DNA of 64,000 nt from CAVQCT01 sp964520865. Lineage in GTDB: Bacteria; Zixibacteria; MSB-5A5; GN15; FEB-12. The notes below the pieces were generated by a model that saw only the letters and a program-made list of their open reading frames with translations, searched no databases and had not been told where the DNA came from. Position 1 is the first letter of the stretch. Each line of letters opens with the position of its first letter. Made by a program: the position numbers and the translations under genes. The stretch is from positions 1 through 64,000 of the forward strand of contig CAZFOY010000012.1 in assembly GCA_964520865.1 (NCBI GenBank), in the 5' to 3' direction. Shown here one piece after another: positions 1 through 9,004 of this stretch.

Positions 1-151
1 AGTCTCCACTGAACCTGAACTCATCAGAATGCCAAGCTCTATCCAAGAACGGGACCAACCCGTATAACCTTAGTAGCTGGTCGAAATCGTTGAGATTCCG
101 GAACCGCTGAGAGAATTCCTGCGAGGTTCGCCAGTGAAACTTAACCGACAT
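1..151 (-). CDS. Partial unknown protein, N-terminal 50 residues
   Basis: An open frame starts at an ATG (bases 151-149) and runs off the left edge with no stop. A purine-rich GGAGAGG lies about 9 bases before the ATG and an in-frame TAG directly precedes it, so this is the first possible start. The peptide begins MSVKFHWRTSQEF and is rich in aromatic and charged residues, with no signal peptide. I do not recognise a family. Codon use (CTA, TTA, AGA, AGG) is less biased than in the neighbouring genes. A frame of 50 codons can occur by chance, so this is a modest call. Confidence 0.4.
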   Translation of the reverse strand, partial: MSVKFHWRTSQEFSQRFRNLNDFDQLLRLYGLVPFLDRAWHSDEFRFSGD

Positions 152-523
152 CTATTGATCGCCTCTCCAAAACTTCACCCCTGCTCTCTAGATTGACTGA
201 ATCAACGGCCAGATGCTTGACCGAATCCGTATACGTCGATCCACCAATAATGCAGAAATCCGTCGTGATTCAGTCGCTTGTGCGATCATTTCACATTTTG
301 TTTTCTGCTACGTTCCGTTTCCTATCTTTTGGGAGTCTCGTCCCAAAGCAATCCTAAAATGCAAACCACCACAAAGTGAATCGAGCAAGATGTCAAAGTA
401 ACGGCAGTGATCCCCAGACGTAGAACAGATAGGTTCAATCATAACGGACACGAACTCGGCTGATAGGCTTTTTGTCATCTTCACCGTAATGGGCCCAGCC
501 GGTGCCACGTTATCCGATCAAAG
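152..523. other. Intergenic stretch without recognised gene
   Basis: About 370 bases lie between the partial minus-strand gene and tRNA-Tyr. The short frames here have no ribosome binding site, no recognisable protein and overlap one another on opposite strands. I see no hairpin with a T-run and no repeat. Confidence 0.5.
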
Positions 524-605
524 TGGTGGGGGAAGGATTCGAACCTTCGAAGGCATCGCCGACAGATTTACAGTCTGTTCCCTTTGACCACTCGGGAACC
601 CCACC
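524..605 (-). tRNA. tRNA-Tyr (GTA)
   Basis: Read on the minus strand, a 7-bp acceptor stem (GGTGGGG with CCCCACC, discriminator A) encloses a full cloverleaf. The anticodon loop is CTGTAAA, giving anticodon GTA. The T-arm GGTTCGAATCC is canonical. The 82-nt length reflects the long variable arm of bacterial tRNA-Tyr. The 3' CCA is not fully encoded. Confidence 0.95.
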
Positions 606-708
606 AGCTTGCAGTTTAGATCGCCTGTCGCCTGACAGGTCTGGCAATAATATATCAATGGTCGTCAAAAATCAACGGAAAAGTTGCCGGACCCGAATTC
701 AGCGGTAT

Positions 709-1575
709 TCAGCGGATTCTTGAGAGGTAAGAACGATACTCCGAATCGGGCATTTTCTCCACAACCCGCGCGAGCTGCTCAAGCGTGATGAATCCCTGTC
801 GATAGGCGATTTCCTCGGGACAGCAGATTTGTTTGGTCTGGCTTTCGTTCAGGGCCACCGTCCAGGCAGCATCGAGCATTCCGCGGGGCGTCCCGGCATC
901 GTACCAGATCAGATTCTTACTCAGCCGGACCAGTTCGAGCTTCTCGCGGCGAAGATAATCGAGGTTTATATCCGTTATTTCAAGCTCCCCTCGGTCCGAC
1001 GCCGGCAAATGCTTCGTAATCTCGACAACTTCGGAATCATAGAAATAGACGCCGGTGACGGCCAGATTGGAGCGCGGGACCTCCGGTTTTTCAACGATCG
1101 AGACAACCTTGCCTTTGCCGTCAACCTCGGCTATGCCATATTCGGCCGGATTGTCCACCGCCTTGGCAAAGATCATCCCGCCGCCGGAGAAACTCTCAAG
1201 ACCGGCTTTCAGTTCCGAACTGTCGAAGAATATGTTATCGCCGAGAATCAGAGCGACATTGTCATTGTCGATGAACTTCTCGCCGATCAAGAACGCCGAG
1301 CCGATCCCGGTAGGGGTCTCCTGAGACTCATATTCGATTCTGATTCCGAGATCGCTGCCGAATCCGAGCAACGCCTGGAACCGCTCGGTATCCTCAGGAT
1401 TTGTGATTATGAGAATGTTCTTGATGTTGAGCTGAAGCAGGACGGCGAGCGGATAGTAGATGAGCGGCTTGTCATAGATGGCCAGAAGCTGCTTCGTGAT
1501 CCCTCGGGTCAGCGGATACAGCCGCGTCCCCTTTCCGCCGGCCAGGATTATCCCTTTTCTGATCTCAATGCCCAT
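709..1575 (-). CDS. rfbA: Glucose-1-phosphate thymidylyltransferase RfbA/RmlA
   Basis: This 288-residue cytoplasmic enzyme makes dTDP-glucose from dTTP and glucose 1-phosphate, the first step of dTDP-sugar synthesis. The nucleotide-binding signature GGKGTRLYPLT is at residues 14-24. It is followed by the KQLLAIYDKPLIYYPL block and by GDNIFF near residue 112, all typical of the family, and the length is standard. It is the last gene of a minus-strand operon, 36 bases after rfbD. The order rfbC, epimerase, rfbD, rfbA points to a deoxysugar for surface polysaccharide. The product is probably rhamnose or a relative. Confidence 0.95.
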   Translation of the reverse strand: MGIEIRKGIILAGGKGTRLYPLTRGITKQLLAIYDKPLIYYPLAVLLQLNIKNILIITNPEDTERFQALLGFGSDLGIRIEYESQETPTGIGSAFLIGEKFIDNDNVALILGDNIFFDSSELKAGLESFSGGGMIFAKAVDNPAEYGIAEVDGKGKVVSIVEKPEVPRSNLAVTGVYFYDSEVVEITKHLPASDRGELEITDINLDYLRREKLELVRLSKNLIWYDAGTPRGMLDAAWTVALNESQTKQICCPEEIAYRQGFITLEQLARVVEKMPDSEYRSYLSRIR

Positions 1576-1611
1576 GCTGCAACCTAATTCCGTGCGCTTC
1601 GCCGCGCCACC

Positions 1612-2493
1612 TTAAACTCCGGGAAATCCGCGAGAATTCAAATAGTCGCGAAGACCCTCCTGCCACGGTCGCGCCGCAAACCCGATCCCCTTCAGCTTCT
1701 CGATCGACATTGAGCAGAACTGCGGTCTCGGAGCGTGCGTGTGGAATTCAGTATACCTCACCGGAGTCAAACGATTGGTCAGCCCGGTCTGGGAGAAAAT
1801 CTCCTGCGCAAAATCATGCCAGCTCGTCTCCCCTTCGTTGCATGCGTGATAGATACCTGATGCCGCCGATTCTGAAGTGACGAGGAAGAGTATTGCCCGG
1901 GCCGCATCCTCGGTGAACGTAGGCGACATAATTTGATCGTCGATAACGCGCAACGGCCGTTCCTCGCGGGCCGCCACGATCATCTTCTCGACAAAATTGA
2001 CACTTGGGGCGCTCGCACTTGCATCGCCGAAAAGGGACGACACCCTCACAATGAAATGCTGCGGACAATAAGCGCTCGCCAGAAGTTCACCGGCGCACTT
2101 GGAAACGCCGTAGACATTGAGTGGTCCGCGAAGATCCTCCTCGGTGTACGGCTCCTGCTTGAGACCGTCGAAAACGTAATCTGTGCTGATATGGACAAGT
2201 GCGATCTGCCGACCGGCGCAAAATTTCGCCAGGTTCATCACCAACTCGGCGTTGATCTGCATGCTCTGCTCAAAATTGTCTTCGCACTGATCGACCTTGT
2301 GATACGCAATACAGTTGACGAGATGCGTGATCTCGTCGTACTCGGACAATACCTCGAGCACATCGTCGGTGTCCGCATCGAACTCATTCCGGGTGAGCCC
2401 GACAACTTCGACGCCCGACGCCTTTGCGACCTTTTTCACCGCCCGGCCGAGCTGGCCGTTTGCCCCGAGAAGGAGAATCCGTTTCACACTCAT
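1612..2493 (-). CDS. rfbD: dTDP-4-dehydrorhamnose reductase RfbD/RmlD
   Basis: This 293-residue extended short-chain dehydrogenase reduces dTDP-4-keto-rhamnose to dTDP-L-rhamnose with NAD(P)H. It shows the Rossmann motif GANGQLG at residues 10-16. It also has STDYVFDG near residue 104 and the catalytic YGVSK near residue 128, all diagnostic of RmlD. Its ATG overlaps the stop of the upstream epimerase gene by 4 bases (ATGA), indicating translational coupling. rfbA follows on the same strand. No frameshift or missing motif is seen. Confidence 0.93.
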   Translation of the reverse strand: MSVKRILLLGANGQLGRAVKKVAKASGVEVVGLTRNEFDADTDDVLEVLSEYDEITHLVNCIAYHKVDQCEDNFEQSMQINAELVMNLAKFCAGRQIALVHISTDYVFDGLKQEPYTEEDLRGPLNVYGVSKCAGELLASAYCPQHFIVRVSSLFGDASASAPSVNFVEKMIVAAREERPLRVIDDQIMSPTFTEDAARAILFLVTSESAASGIYHACNEGETSWHDFAQEIFSQTGLTNRLTPVRYTEFHTHAPRPQFCSMSIEKLKGIGFAARPWQEGLRDYLNSRGFPGV

Positions 2494-3526
2494 TCCTCCC
2501 TGATATCGAGAATCCCGCCGTATTTCTCGACTTCCTTTATGACCCGGTACCAGTACTCCAAATCACGGTACCATTCGAGGGTAATTGTCTGTGGCGTCTT
2601 GTCGAGATCTCCTGACTCCAGATGATCGATAATTTCGTTTACACCCTTTTCAACCGTCCATGAAGCGTGCCAGCCGAGTTTCGATTCGATCTTGTCGAAA
2701 TTCAGGCGATAGCTGCGCACGTCGGCGTGACCGTACCAGGCAATTTCAATCTCCTTGCCGGTGCGATCGGCGACCGCCCGGGCGATCCGTTCAGCCAACG
2801 GTCCGATCTGGAAATTGTTCTCGGCCGCACCGACATTGAATATTTCTCCGTTGATAACAGACGCGTCGGTGGTCAGGAGCTTCACGATCACATCGGTCGT
2901 ATCCTGCACGTGGACCATCGGGCGATATTGCTTTCCATCTCGCATGAGCGGCAGGCTGCCGTTCTTCCAGGCGCCATAGGTCATCCCGTTTATTGCCAGA
3001 TCGAACCTCATCCGTGGGCTATATCCGAAAACAGTCGCCTGCCGAATAACCGTGACGACAAAATCCTCGCTCGCCAGTTTCAGGACCTCATGCTCGGCCA
3101 TCTCATTTGCCTTTGCATAGACAGTCAGTGGGTTGGTGGGTGAACTCTCGCTNNNNNNNNNNGATAACCGTAAATACTGGCACTCGACGGCAGCACATAG
3201 CGCTTTACTCCGTGTTCACTGGCCAGCTTGGCCGTGCGGGCTCTGCTGCCAAAGTTAATCGCCATTGTCTGCTCGCTGAACAGCTCGGCGCTTGGATCAT
3301 TCGAAATCGAGACCAGGTCGACCACGAAATCTACTCCGTCGAACAACTGGTCGCTCAGCTTACGAGAATCCTCGACGACAATTTCCAGATTGTTCGCAGG
3401 AGTGAGTTTGTCCCGGCCGAAGTAATACCTGTCCACCGCCACGACGCCATATCCGGCCTTGAGCAGTTTGTCGACCAGTATCGTGCCGATATATCCCCCG
3501 GCCCCGGTAACCAATACTGTGCTCAC
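2490..3526 (-). CDS. NAD-dependent NDP-sugar epimerase/dehydratase, split by an assembly gap
   Basis: The N-terminal part starts at a GTG (3526-3524) and reads VSTVLVTGAGGYIGT, a clear Rossmann GxxGxxG. The C-terminal part, ending at 2490, is in a different frame register because ten Ns (3153-3162) stand for a gap of unknown length. The joined product would be about 345 residues. Its GTG overlaps the rfbC stop by 4 bases and its stop overlaps rfbD by 4 bases, so the three genes are coupled. The expected YxxxK reads YAKAN just after the gap, with Asn in place of the catalytic Lys. A typical RmlB dehydratase is not recognisable here. The protein could supply that step or make a variant sugar. 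Confidence 0.85.
3153..3162. other. Ten-N assembly gap
   Basis: Ten consecutive N characters interrupt the epimerase gene. The reading frame does not match across them, so ten is a placeholder and not the true length. A gap length congruent to 2 modulo 3 would restore a single frame. Confidence 0.99.
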
Positions 3527-4086
3527 CTGGCCCTCTCGAATCTGAAGTTGTTCTCCGCATCGGCGAACAGCGGTGCTTGCCGGTCGCGCTCGGAGAGGAT
3601 TGGCGATGTCACCGGCCAGTCGATTCCTATTCCCGGATCGTCCCATGCGAATACCCGGTCACAGTCGGGAGCGTATTCGTTGTCTACTTTATAAACCACC
3701 TCGGTGTTGTCCTGCTCGGTCACGAACCCATTCGCGAATCCTCGCGGAATGAACAGCTGCCGATGGTTCTCCGACGACAGATTCACTTGAATCCAGCGGA
3801 GAAAGGTAGGACTGCCTTCGCGGATGTCCACCACGAAGTTTGTTACTGACCCGGAGATCACATGGACAAGTTTCGACTGCGCTTTCGGCTCGATCTGATA
3901 GTGCATACCGCGAACCGTCCCCTTCGTCTTGCTCAAGGAGTGGTTGTCCTGGACGAATCGGACGTCGATACCGATCTTCCGATAGGCCGCCTCACGATAG
4001 GTCTCGAGAAAGAAGCCGCGATTATCGTGATACAGCTTAGGCTCGATAACAATGACTTCAGGTAATGCGGTTTGGGTGGCTTTCAT
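3523..4086 (-). CDS. rfbC: dTDP-4-dehydrorhamnose 3,5-epimerase RfbC/RmlC-like
   Basis: This 187-residue cupin-fold enzyme is the first gene of the operon. Family signatures are DNRGFFLETYRE near residues 21-32, VRGMHYQ near residue 60 (with the catalytic His) and FIPRGFANGFVT near residue 113. The usual family motif in the last block is GFAHGF; here Asn replaces that His, which may alter activity or substrate. Length is normal. The TGA stop overlaps the GTG start of the epimerase gene. It acts in the cytoplasm on dTDP-4-keto-6-deoxyglucose if the pathway is canonical. Confidence 0.9.
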   Translation of the reverse strand: MKATQTALPEVIVIEPKLYHDNRGFFLETYREAAYRKIGIDVRFVQDNHSLSKTKGTVRGMHYQIEPKAQSKLVHVISGSVTNFVVDIREGSPTFLRWIQVNLSSENHRQLFIPRGFANGFVTEQDNTEVVYKVDNEYAPDCDRVFAWDDPGIGIDWPVTSPILSERDRQAPLFADAENNFRFERAR

Positions 4087-4171
4087 AGATTCTTGTCGGC
4101 GGGACGTTTGTCAGGATACCCCGGCGTAGAACAACCGGTCATAGGCGTAAAGAGACTTAGTCATATCCGGA

Positions 4172-4837
4172 TTAGTCCTTCAACTTGCTCTTCAAGGCAT
4201 TCATCTGAATATCAATATTGAAATAGAGGTCATAGGTAGAGTCTTTCGAGGCATCCTTCACCGTCATGACATCGTAGGAGTGGTCCTTCTCCTCCACCAG
4301 CGCCTGTCGGAGCAGATCCACGCCCAGAAAGTTCAGAATGATATACTCCTCATCGGTCGATATAACCTTGAACGCGCTGTCGCGGGACAGGCCGTTACCT
4401 GAAGAAATTACCGAATGAATGAGTCCGTTGGCCACGAAATGGTGGAAACGACTTTTCGCGGTATCTCCCATCTGCTCATAAGAAACATCGAGGACAATGT
4501 ACGCGTCAGTCTGAAGTGGATCCCGTTTGATCAATCTGTTCGCCAGTTCGGCCGCGGTCGAAAAATCGTTGGCATTGAACGCCGCGTCCATGTCGGATCT
4601 CAGGTCCTGGCGTTCGGGATCGTACGGGTCATATTCCGAGGTCCGGGTGTAAGCCATTCTAAGAGCAGTGAAATCCACCGAAGTGTCGGCCTGCTCCACC
4701 CGCTTCCACAGCTCTTTGAAATTGGGCGGATTCTCTGAATCTTGAAGAGAACTTCCTGCCTCGGCCGCCGAAACAACCGCGGACGATGTGATCAGACCGA
4801 GCACCGTCATCAGCAGAACGATCCTGAGTGTTCTCAT
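4172..4837 (-). CDS. DUF4919-like exported protein
   Basis: This 221-residue protein has a signal peptide (charged MRTLR, then a hydrophobic stretch to residue 24, cleavage near VSA-AEA). The mature part starts with a helical region. It contains the SEYDPYD segment, a tetratricopeptide-like helix pair around residues 85-130 and a C-terminal region with STDEEYIILNFLG. These features resemble the DUF4919 family of exported proteins, whose function is unknown. It lies 85 bases upstream of rfbC on the same strand and may be transcribed separately. Confidence 0.8.
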   Translation of the reverse strand: MRTLRIVLLMTVLGLITSSAVVSAAEAGSSLQDSENPPNFKELWKRVEQADTSVDFTALRMAYTRTSEYDPYDPERQDLRSDMDAAFNANDFSTAAELANRLIKRDPLQTDAYIVLDVSYEQMGDTAKSRFHHFVANGLIHSVISSGNGLSRDSAFKVISTDEEYIILNFLGVDLLRQALVEEKDHSYDVMTVKDASKDSTYDLYFNIDIQMNALKSKLKD

Positions 4838-4928
4838 AGCTTAGGCTCTCCCTTCAGGCAAGGGTTAATCGGCTGCAACTATATAACGGATTGTAAAACG
4901 TATGGCAATCTTGGCAGAATAAAAAAAG

Positions 4929-5001
<73 letters not shown>

Positions 5002-5063
5002 AACTTTTATAACTGGTTTAGAACAGCCAATTTACATGGATATCGGCGGATGTCAATTGAAAT

Positions 5064-5438
5064 TTACTGATGCCGCGACAAATACTCTCTCGTCGGCTGC
5101 AGAAACAGAGCGACCAGCGTAGCGGCCGAAAGAATGGCCAGGATAACATTTTCGTACTGCGAGAAGCCGATAGATCCGAACACGACGACCAGCCCGTTGA
5201 TGGCTATGAGCCCGTACCATCCCCACATGCGCAACTCTTTGAAGGCGTAGGCAAACGACACGAGTACGAGGCCGATGATCGTGAAGATGATCGGCGCCAT
5301 AAGCGCAGCATAATTCCGATCCAGAAAACTCAGGATTATTTCTACTCCACCATAGATAAGAAAGACGGCAGCGAACACGAAACTGTACCAGCTTGCGAGT
5401 TTCATCCCCCAGGGGCGGTCGTCATTTCGATCAGCCAT
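5064..5438 (-). CDS. Small four-helix inner membrane protein
   Basis: This 124-residue protein has a charged N-terminus (MADRNDDRPWGMK) followed by four hydrophobic segments at about 14-36, 44-64, 70-88 and 95-112, ending in a charged tail. I do not recognise a named family. It begins 2 bases after the stop of the ROK kinase gene on the same strand, so the two are very probably co-transcribed. Its role is unknown. Confidence 0.75.
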   Translation of the reverse strand: MADRNDDRPWGMKLASWYSFVFAAVFLIYGGVEIILSFLDRNYAALMAPIIFTIIGLVLVSFAYAFKELRMWGWYGLIAINGLVVVFGSIGFSQYENVILAILSAATLVALFLQPTREYLSRHQ

Positions 5439-5440
5439 AT

Positions 5441-6424
5441 TTATCCTTTCGTAAACGCTTCCACGTCGCCAAGAAGACCGGCGCCGATGAACCCGGCATC
5501 GTTACCGAGCACCGCTTTTGCAATCGACAGTTTCTCGTAGGCGGAACTGAACGCATGCTTCTTAATTTCGTCAGCCACTGCTTCGATAAAGCCGCCCCCC
5601 CCTTCGGTAATTCCTCCGCCGATCACGATGATCTCCGGATTCAGAAGATTCGCTACTCCGGCCAAACCGATTCCAAGGTACTTTGCTGTTTCCAATATTA
5701 CTTCCTGAGCCACTGCGTCCCCCTTCTTGAGGGCGGCGAAGAGCTTCTTAACCGTCAGGTTTTCCACATTTCGTTCAAGTACTTCTTCAAGTATCGGAGT
5801 TAATCCGCCTTTTACTTTATGCTTGGTCCTATCGATGATCGCCTGCGATGAGCAGTACGCCTCAATACAACCGTAGTTGCCACAGGTGCATTTTGGGCCG
5901 TCGAAATTAATCGTCATATGTCCGAGTTCGCCTGCGGTGAAGTTCGCGCCGTGCCACACCCGTCCATTTATTATAACAGCGCCGCCCACTCCGGTTCCGA
6001 CCGTAACACACACCGCCGATCTTGCGCCCGAGGCTGCACCGAACCTGAGTTCCGCAAGGGACATAGCATTCACATCGTTATCCACTATTACCGGCAGATT
6101 CAGCCTGTCTTTGAGCGTCTCGCCGATCTCCATCCCCTGCCAGCCTTCAATGTTCGGCGACGGTCCGATCACTCTGCCCGTCCGATTGTCAATCGCGCCC
6201 GGCGATCCGACACCGAGATACTTGACTGAGAAATCTTCCTCGGCCGCATAGTACAGAAGGCGTTCCGCAATGTTGGTTATGAGATGCATCAGCGGCATCG
6301 GTCCCTTTTCAGCTAAGGTCGGCCGCTGTTCTTTGTGCAGAATTTTCCCCGTAGTATCGACAAGTCCGTATTTTATCGACGTACCGCCGATGTCGATCCC
6401 AGCATATACTTGATCTTCAGACAT
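5441..6424 (-). CDS. ROK-family sugar kinase (glucokinase)
   Basis: This 327-residue cytoplasmic kinase probably phosphorylates glucose with ATP. The phosphate-binding motif GIDIGGTSIK is at residues 9-18. The catalytic segment DNDVNAMSLAE is near residue 115, and GTGVGGAVI follows. The ROK zinc site is present as GHMTI followed by CTCGNYGCIEAYC. Length is standard. It is followed closely by a small membrane protein gene. Glucokinase is the likeliest member of the family, but N-acetylmannosamine or fructose kinases share these motifs. Confidence 0.9.
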   Translation of the reverse strand: MSEDQVYAGIDIGGTSIKYGLVDTTGKILHKEQRPTLAEKGPMPLMHLITNIAERLLYYAAEEDFSVKYLGVGSPGAIDNRTGRVIGPSPNIEGWQGMEIGETLKDRLNLPVIVDNDVNAMSLAELRFGAASGARSAVCVTVGTGVGGAVIINGRVWHGANFTAGELGHMTINFDGPKCTCGNYGCIEAYCSSQAIIDRTKHKVKGGLTPILEEVLERNVENLTVKKLFAALKKGDAVAQEVILETAKYLGIGLAGVANLLNPEIIVIGGGITEGGGGFIEAVADEIKKHAFSSAYEKLSIAKAVLGNDAGFIGAGLLGDVEAFTKG

Positions 6425-6506
6425 TATCGTTTTATCACATCTAAGATTCTTTTGTTAACTAATCCAAGCGATAATCGGACTGAGGCGTATCGAGCAAACA
6501 ACCCTT

Positions 6507-7943
6507 CTACGTCTGTTCGAACTGTTCTTTCAAATAGTTGATCAGATTTATCGCCGGAATCGTCTCCTGTATCTCTTCCGCCTTCAACCATTCTTCACGG
6601 TCACTGGTTTCCATCGCCTTACGTTTTCCGGCCGCCAGATTCTTCACAGTCAGCGAACCGACTTCAAACTCATCCGATCCGGCTATCACGGCAAAGGGGA
6701 TCCCGACTTTGTCACCATACTTGATTTGTTTTGTCAGGTTTTTCGTATCCCCGGAAAATATTTCTGAGGGAATTCCTGCCTCCCGGAGTGCTCGAACAAT
6801 CTTCAGGTAGTCAGGCAACCGCTCCGGGTCCATCACAGTAACCAGGACTTGCGAAGTCGCCTCGGTAAGCTCTACTTTGTGAAGCTGAATCAGGGCCGCC
6901 AGAAGACGATCGATTCCCACCGACGCGCCGACCGCGGGCAGCGAGCGTCCGGAGAAACGGTCGACCAGATTATCATACCTCCCACCCGCGAAAACAGAGC
7001 CGAATTCGGGAAGATCCAGCAGAACCGTCTCGAATACCGGTCCGGTATAGTATCCCAGTCCGCGAACTATTGTCAGATCGACTTCAGCCTTTCCCTTGTC
7101 GACGCCCATTTCACCTAAGTACGACAGGAGCTGCCGGAGTTCGTTCAGTCCTTCTTCCGACGACTCGATCGTTCCAAGCAGCCCTTCGGCTTTCTCTATC
7201 GCAGCCTCACCCTTATCCTGAGCAACCTCAAGAAACTTGACGAGCTGGTCTATCTGGGCGTCCTGAAGTTCAAGTCCCTTGATCCTGTCTCCGGACACAT
7301 CCGTCCTGCCGGGACCAAGCTCCAGAATGACGGCTTCCCGGCCCTGTTTGTCGAGCTTGTCGATCACCCGCATGACATCCTGTCCCTTGTCCGCAGGGAT
7401 ACCCGCATACTTGATCAACCCGTTCAGCACTTTTCGATTTGAGAATCTGACCTTGAATTGGTCGATGCCAAGATGCTGAAAGGTGGTGATCATTGCCGCG
7501 ATGATTTCGGCGTCGGCGAGCAGGTTCCGGGTCCCAACAATGTCAATGTCGAACTGCATGAACTCACGGAATCTTCCCGGCCCCGGCTTATCGACCCGCC
7601 AGACATTCCCGTACTGATACCGCCGAAACGGAAGGGCCAGATCCTGATTGGAAGCAACGTATCGAGCCAAAGACAAAGTCAGCTCGTATCTCAGGGCCAT
7701 ATCGACGTCATCCGGGCCCCTGAATCCGAACAGCTCATTCAGGGAGTCCTGATTGTAATGATTTCCAAGAAGGGTCTCGGCCAACTCGAGTGATGAAGTT
7801 TGCAGCGGCAGAAAGCCCATCAGTTCAACCGCCTCGCGTATACGTCCGATCATTCTTTCGCGGGCCAGTTGCTCGGAGGGCGGGTAGTCCCGAAATCCTT
7901 TGAGAAGCTGTGGCTTTATTTTTCTTGCCTTGTCGTTGCTCAT
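6507..7943 (-). CDS. hisS: Histidyl-tRNA synthetase
   Basis: This class II synthetase charges tRNA-His. I chose the ATG at 7943 (478 residues, MSNDKARK). The longer frame adds 34 residues without family similarity. Motif 2 is seen as FRRYQYGNVWRVDKPGPGR and the histidine-binding motif as RGLGYYTGPVFE, followed by GGRYDNLV. The C-terminal 100 residues form the anticodon-binding domain. The stretch RYELTLSLARYVA before motif 2 resembles the archaeal/eukaryotic-type enzyme (RYDLTVPFARY) more than the common bacterial RPEGT form. No partner gene is evident. Confidence 0.92.
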   Translation of the reverse strand: MSNDKARKIKPQLLKGFRDYPPSEQLARERMIGRIREAVELMGFLPLQTSSLELAETLLGNHYNQDSLNELFGFRGPDDVDMALRYELTLSLARYVASNQDLALPFRRYQYGNVWRVDKPGPGRFREFMQFDIDIVGTRNLLADAEIIAAMITTFQHLGIDQFKVRFSNRKVLNGLIKYAGIPADKGQDVMRVIDKLDKQGREAVILELGPGRTDVSGDRIKGLELQDAQIDQLVKFLEVAQDKGEAAIEKAEGLLGTIESSEEGLNELRQLLSYLGEMGVDKGKAEVDLTIVRGLGYYTGPVFETVLLDLPEFGSVFAGGRYDNLVDRFSGRSLPAVGASVGIDRLLAALIQLHKVELTEATSQVLVTVMDPERLPDYLKIVRALREAGIPSEIFSGDTKNLTKQIKYGDKVGIPFAVIAGSDEFEVGSLTVKNLAAGKRKAMETSDREEWLKAEEIQETIPAINLINYLKEQFEQT

Positions 7944-8057
7944 CGCACTATCACTCTGTTTCCGATTTGCCTCAAAGCGTCTAATGTAGAGGATTTTAAG
8001 GAAAAATGAAACCGCTTTTTTGAAGGTCGACGGCGGCCGCACCATCTCCGACGATGT

Positions 8058-8804
8058 TCAGCTTTGAGTCGATGACTGGGGAGTAGTTTGCTCAATCGCT
8101 TCCATGATTCGCCCCAGCATCAGATCCGGATCCTCGTCATAGTCCATTTCAAGCGGAGGTTTGAACCGCATCGAGAGCTGCTTGCCGATACTGCGAAGTC
8201 GAATGCCCTTTTTCGAGAAGACTTTCGAAAAGCCATTGAGTACGACCGGTACCACAGTCGGTCGATACTGCCGGATCAGGTGCGTCACCCCTCTTCGACC
8301 GGGGGCGAACGGAGTAGTCGTTCCCTGAGGAAAGGTCACGACCCAGCCATTGTCGAGCGCGGTAGCGATATTGCTGAAATCTTTCATCTTCGCCTGCCGC
8401 TTCACCTCCCGGTTCTTATCCCGCCAGGTTCGCTGAACCGAGACTGACCCGGCGTACGCAAGAATTCTGGGCAATATTCCGGCTCGCATTGTCTCTTCCG
8501 CTGCCACGAAATAGACATTCAGCGACGGGTCCAGAAGATAGGCGGGATTGGCGAGGCTGTTGCGAAGTCCCCACTTCACGCTGCTGAAGACATGGAACAT
8601 CGAAATGACATCGGCGAAATAGGTCTGGTGGTTGGACACGAACAGGACGTTGTTCTTTTTGAGATTCGCCAGATACTCCGTTCCCGATATCCGAAGACGA
8701 TTGAGCCATTGGAGTCCCGGATAGGTAACGACCCCGACCGAAAGGAACAACAGTCGTTTCAGGAACACAACATGACCGAGAACATCTTTTCGAAACAGGC
8801 CCAT
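8058..8804 (-). CDS. PlsC-like 1-acylglycerol-3-phosphate acyltransferase
   Basis: This 248-residue membrane-associated acyltransferase probably adds a fatty acyl chain during phospholipid synthesis. A hydrophobic N-terminus is followed by the active-site motif NHQTYFAD near residue 57 and the glycerophosphate-binding FPQGTTTPF near residue 160. The canonical motif is NHxSxxD with four residues between His and Asp; here there are five, so it belongs to a variant subfamily. The exact acceptor cannot be told. The gene is divergent from the secreted peptidase at 9005, with a 200-base intergenic region. Confidence 0.85.
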   Translation of the reverse strand: MGLFRKDVLGHVVFLKRLLFLSVGVVTYPGLQWLNRLRISGTEYLANLKKNNVLFVSNHQTYFADVISMFHVFSSVKWGLRNSLANPAYLLDPSLNVYFVAAEETMRAGILPRILAYAGSVSVQRTWRDKNREVKRQAKMKDFSNIATALDNGWVVTFPQGTTTPFAPGRRGVTHLIRQYRPTVVPVVLNGFSKVFSKKGIRLRSIGKQLSMRFKPPLEMDYDEDPDLMLGRIMEAIEQTTPQSSTQS

Positions 8805-9004
8805 ACTACCTTTCCCAAACGTGAAGGGGTCCGTGGGGACAATGCGGAATATCTACTATACGACGAAGCGTGAGTATATTGGTAAAAGTATTAAACGCTT
8901 CCGGCAAGGGAATTGTCCGAATCGGAGCATACCCGACAGGAGCAATCGCTTGCGTTTTAGAACGCCAATATATACCTTTCAGATCGAAAAATAAAGGAGC
9001 ACCT

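Noticed and set aside
829..3143. Plus-strand open frames of 150-250 codons across the sugar operon
   Set aside because: They are shadows of rfbA, rfbD and the epimerase, without ribosome binding sites or family motifs.
3101..3526. Two separate short epimerase genes
   Set aside because: The break coincides with the ten Ns, and the two parts match one SDR protein in order.
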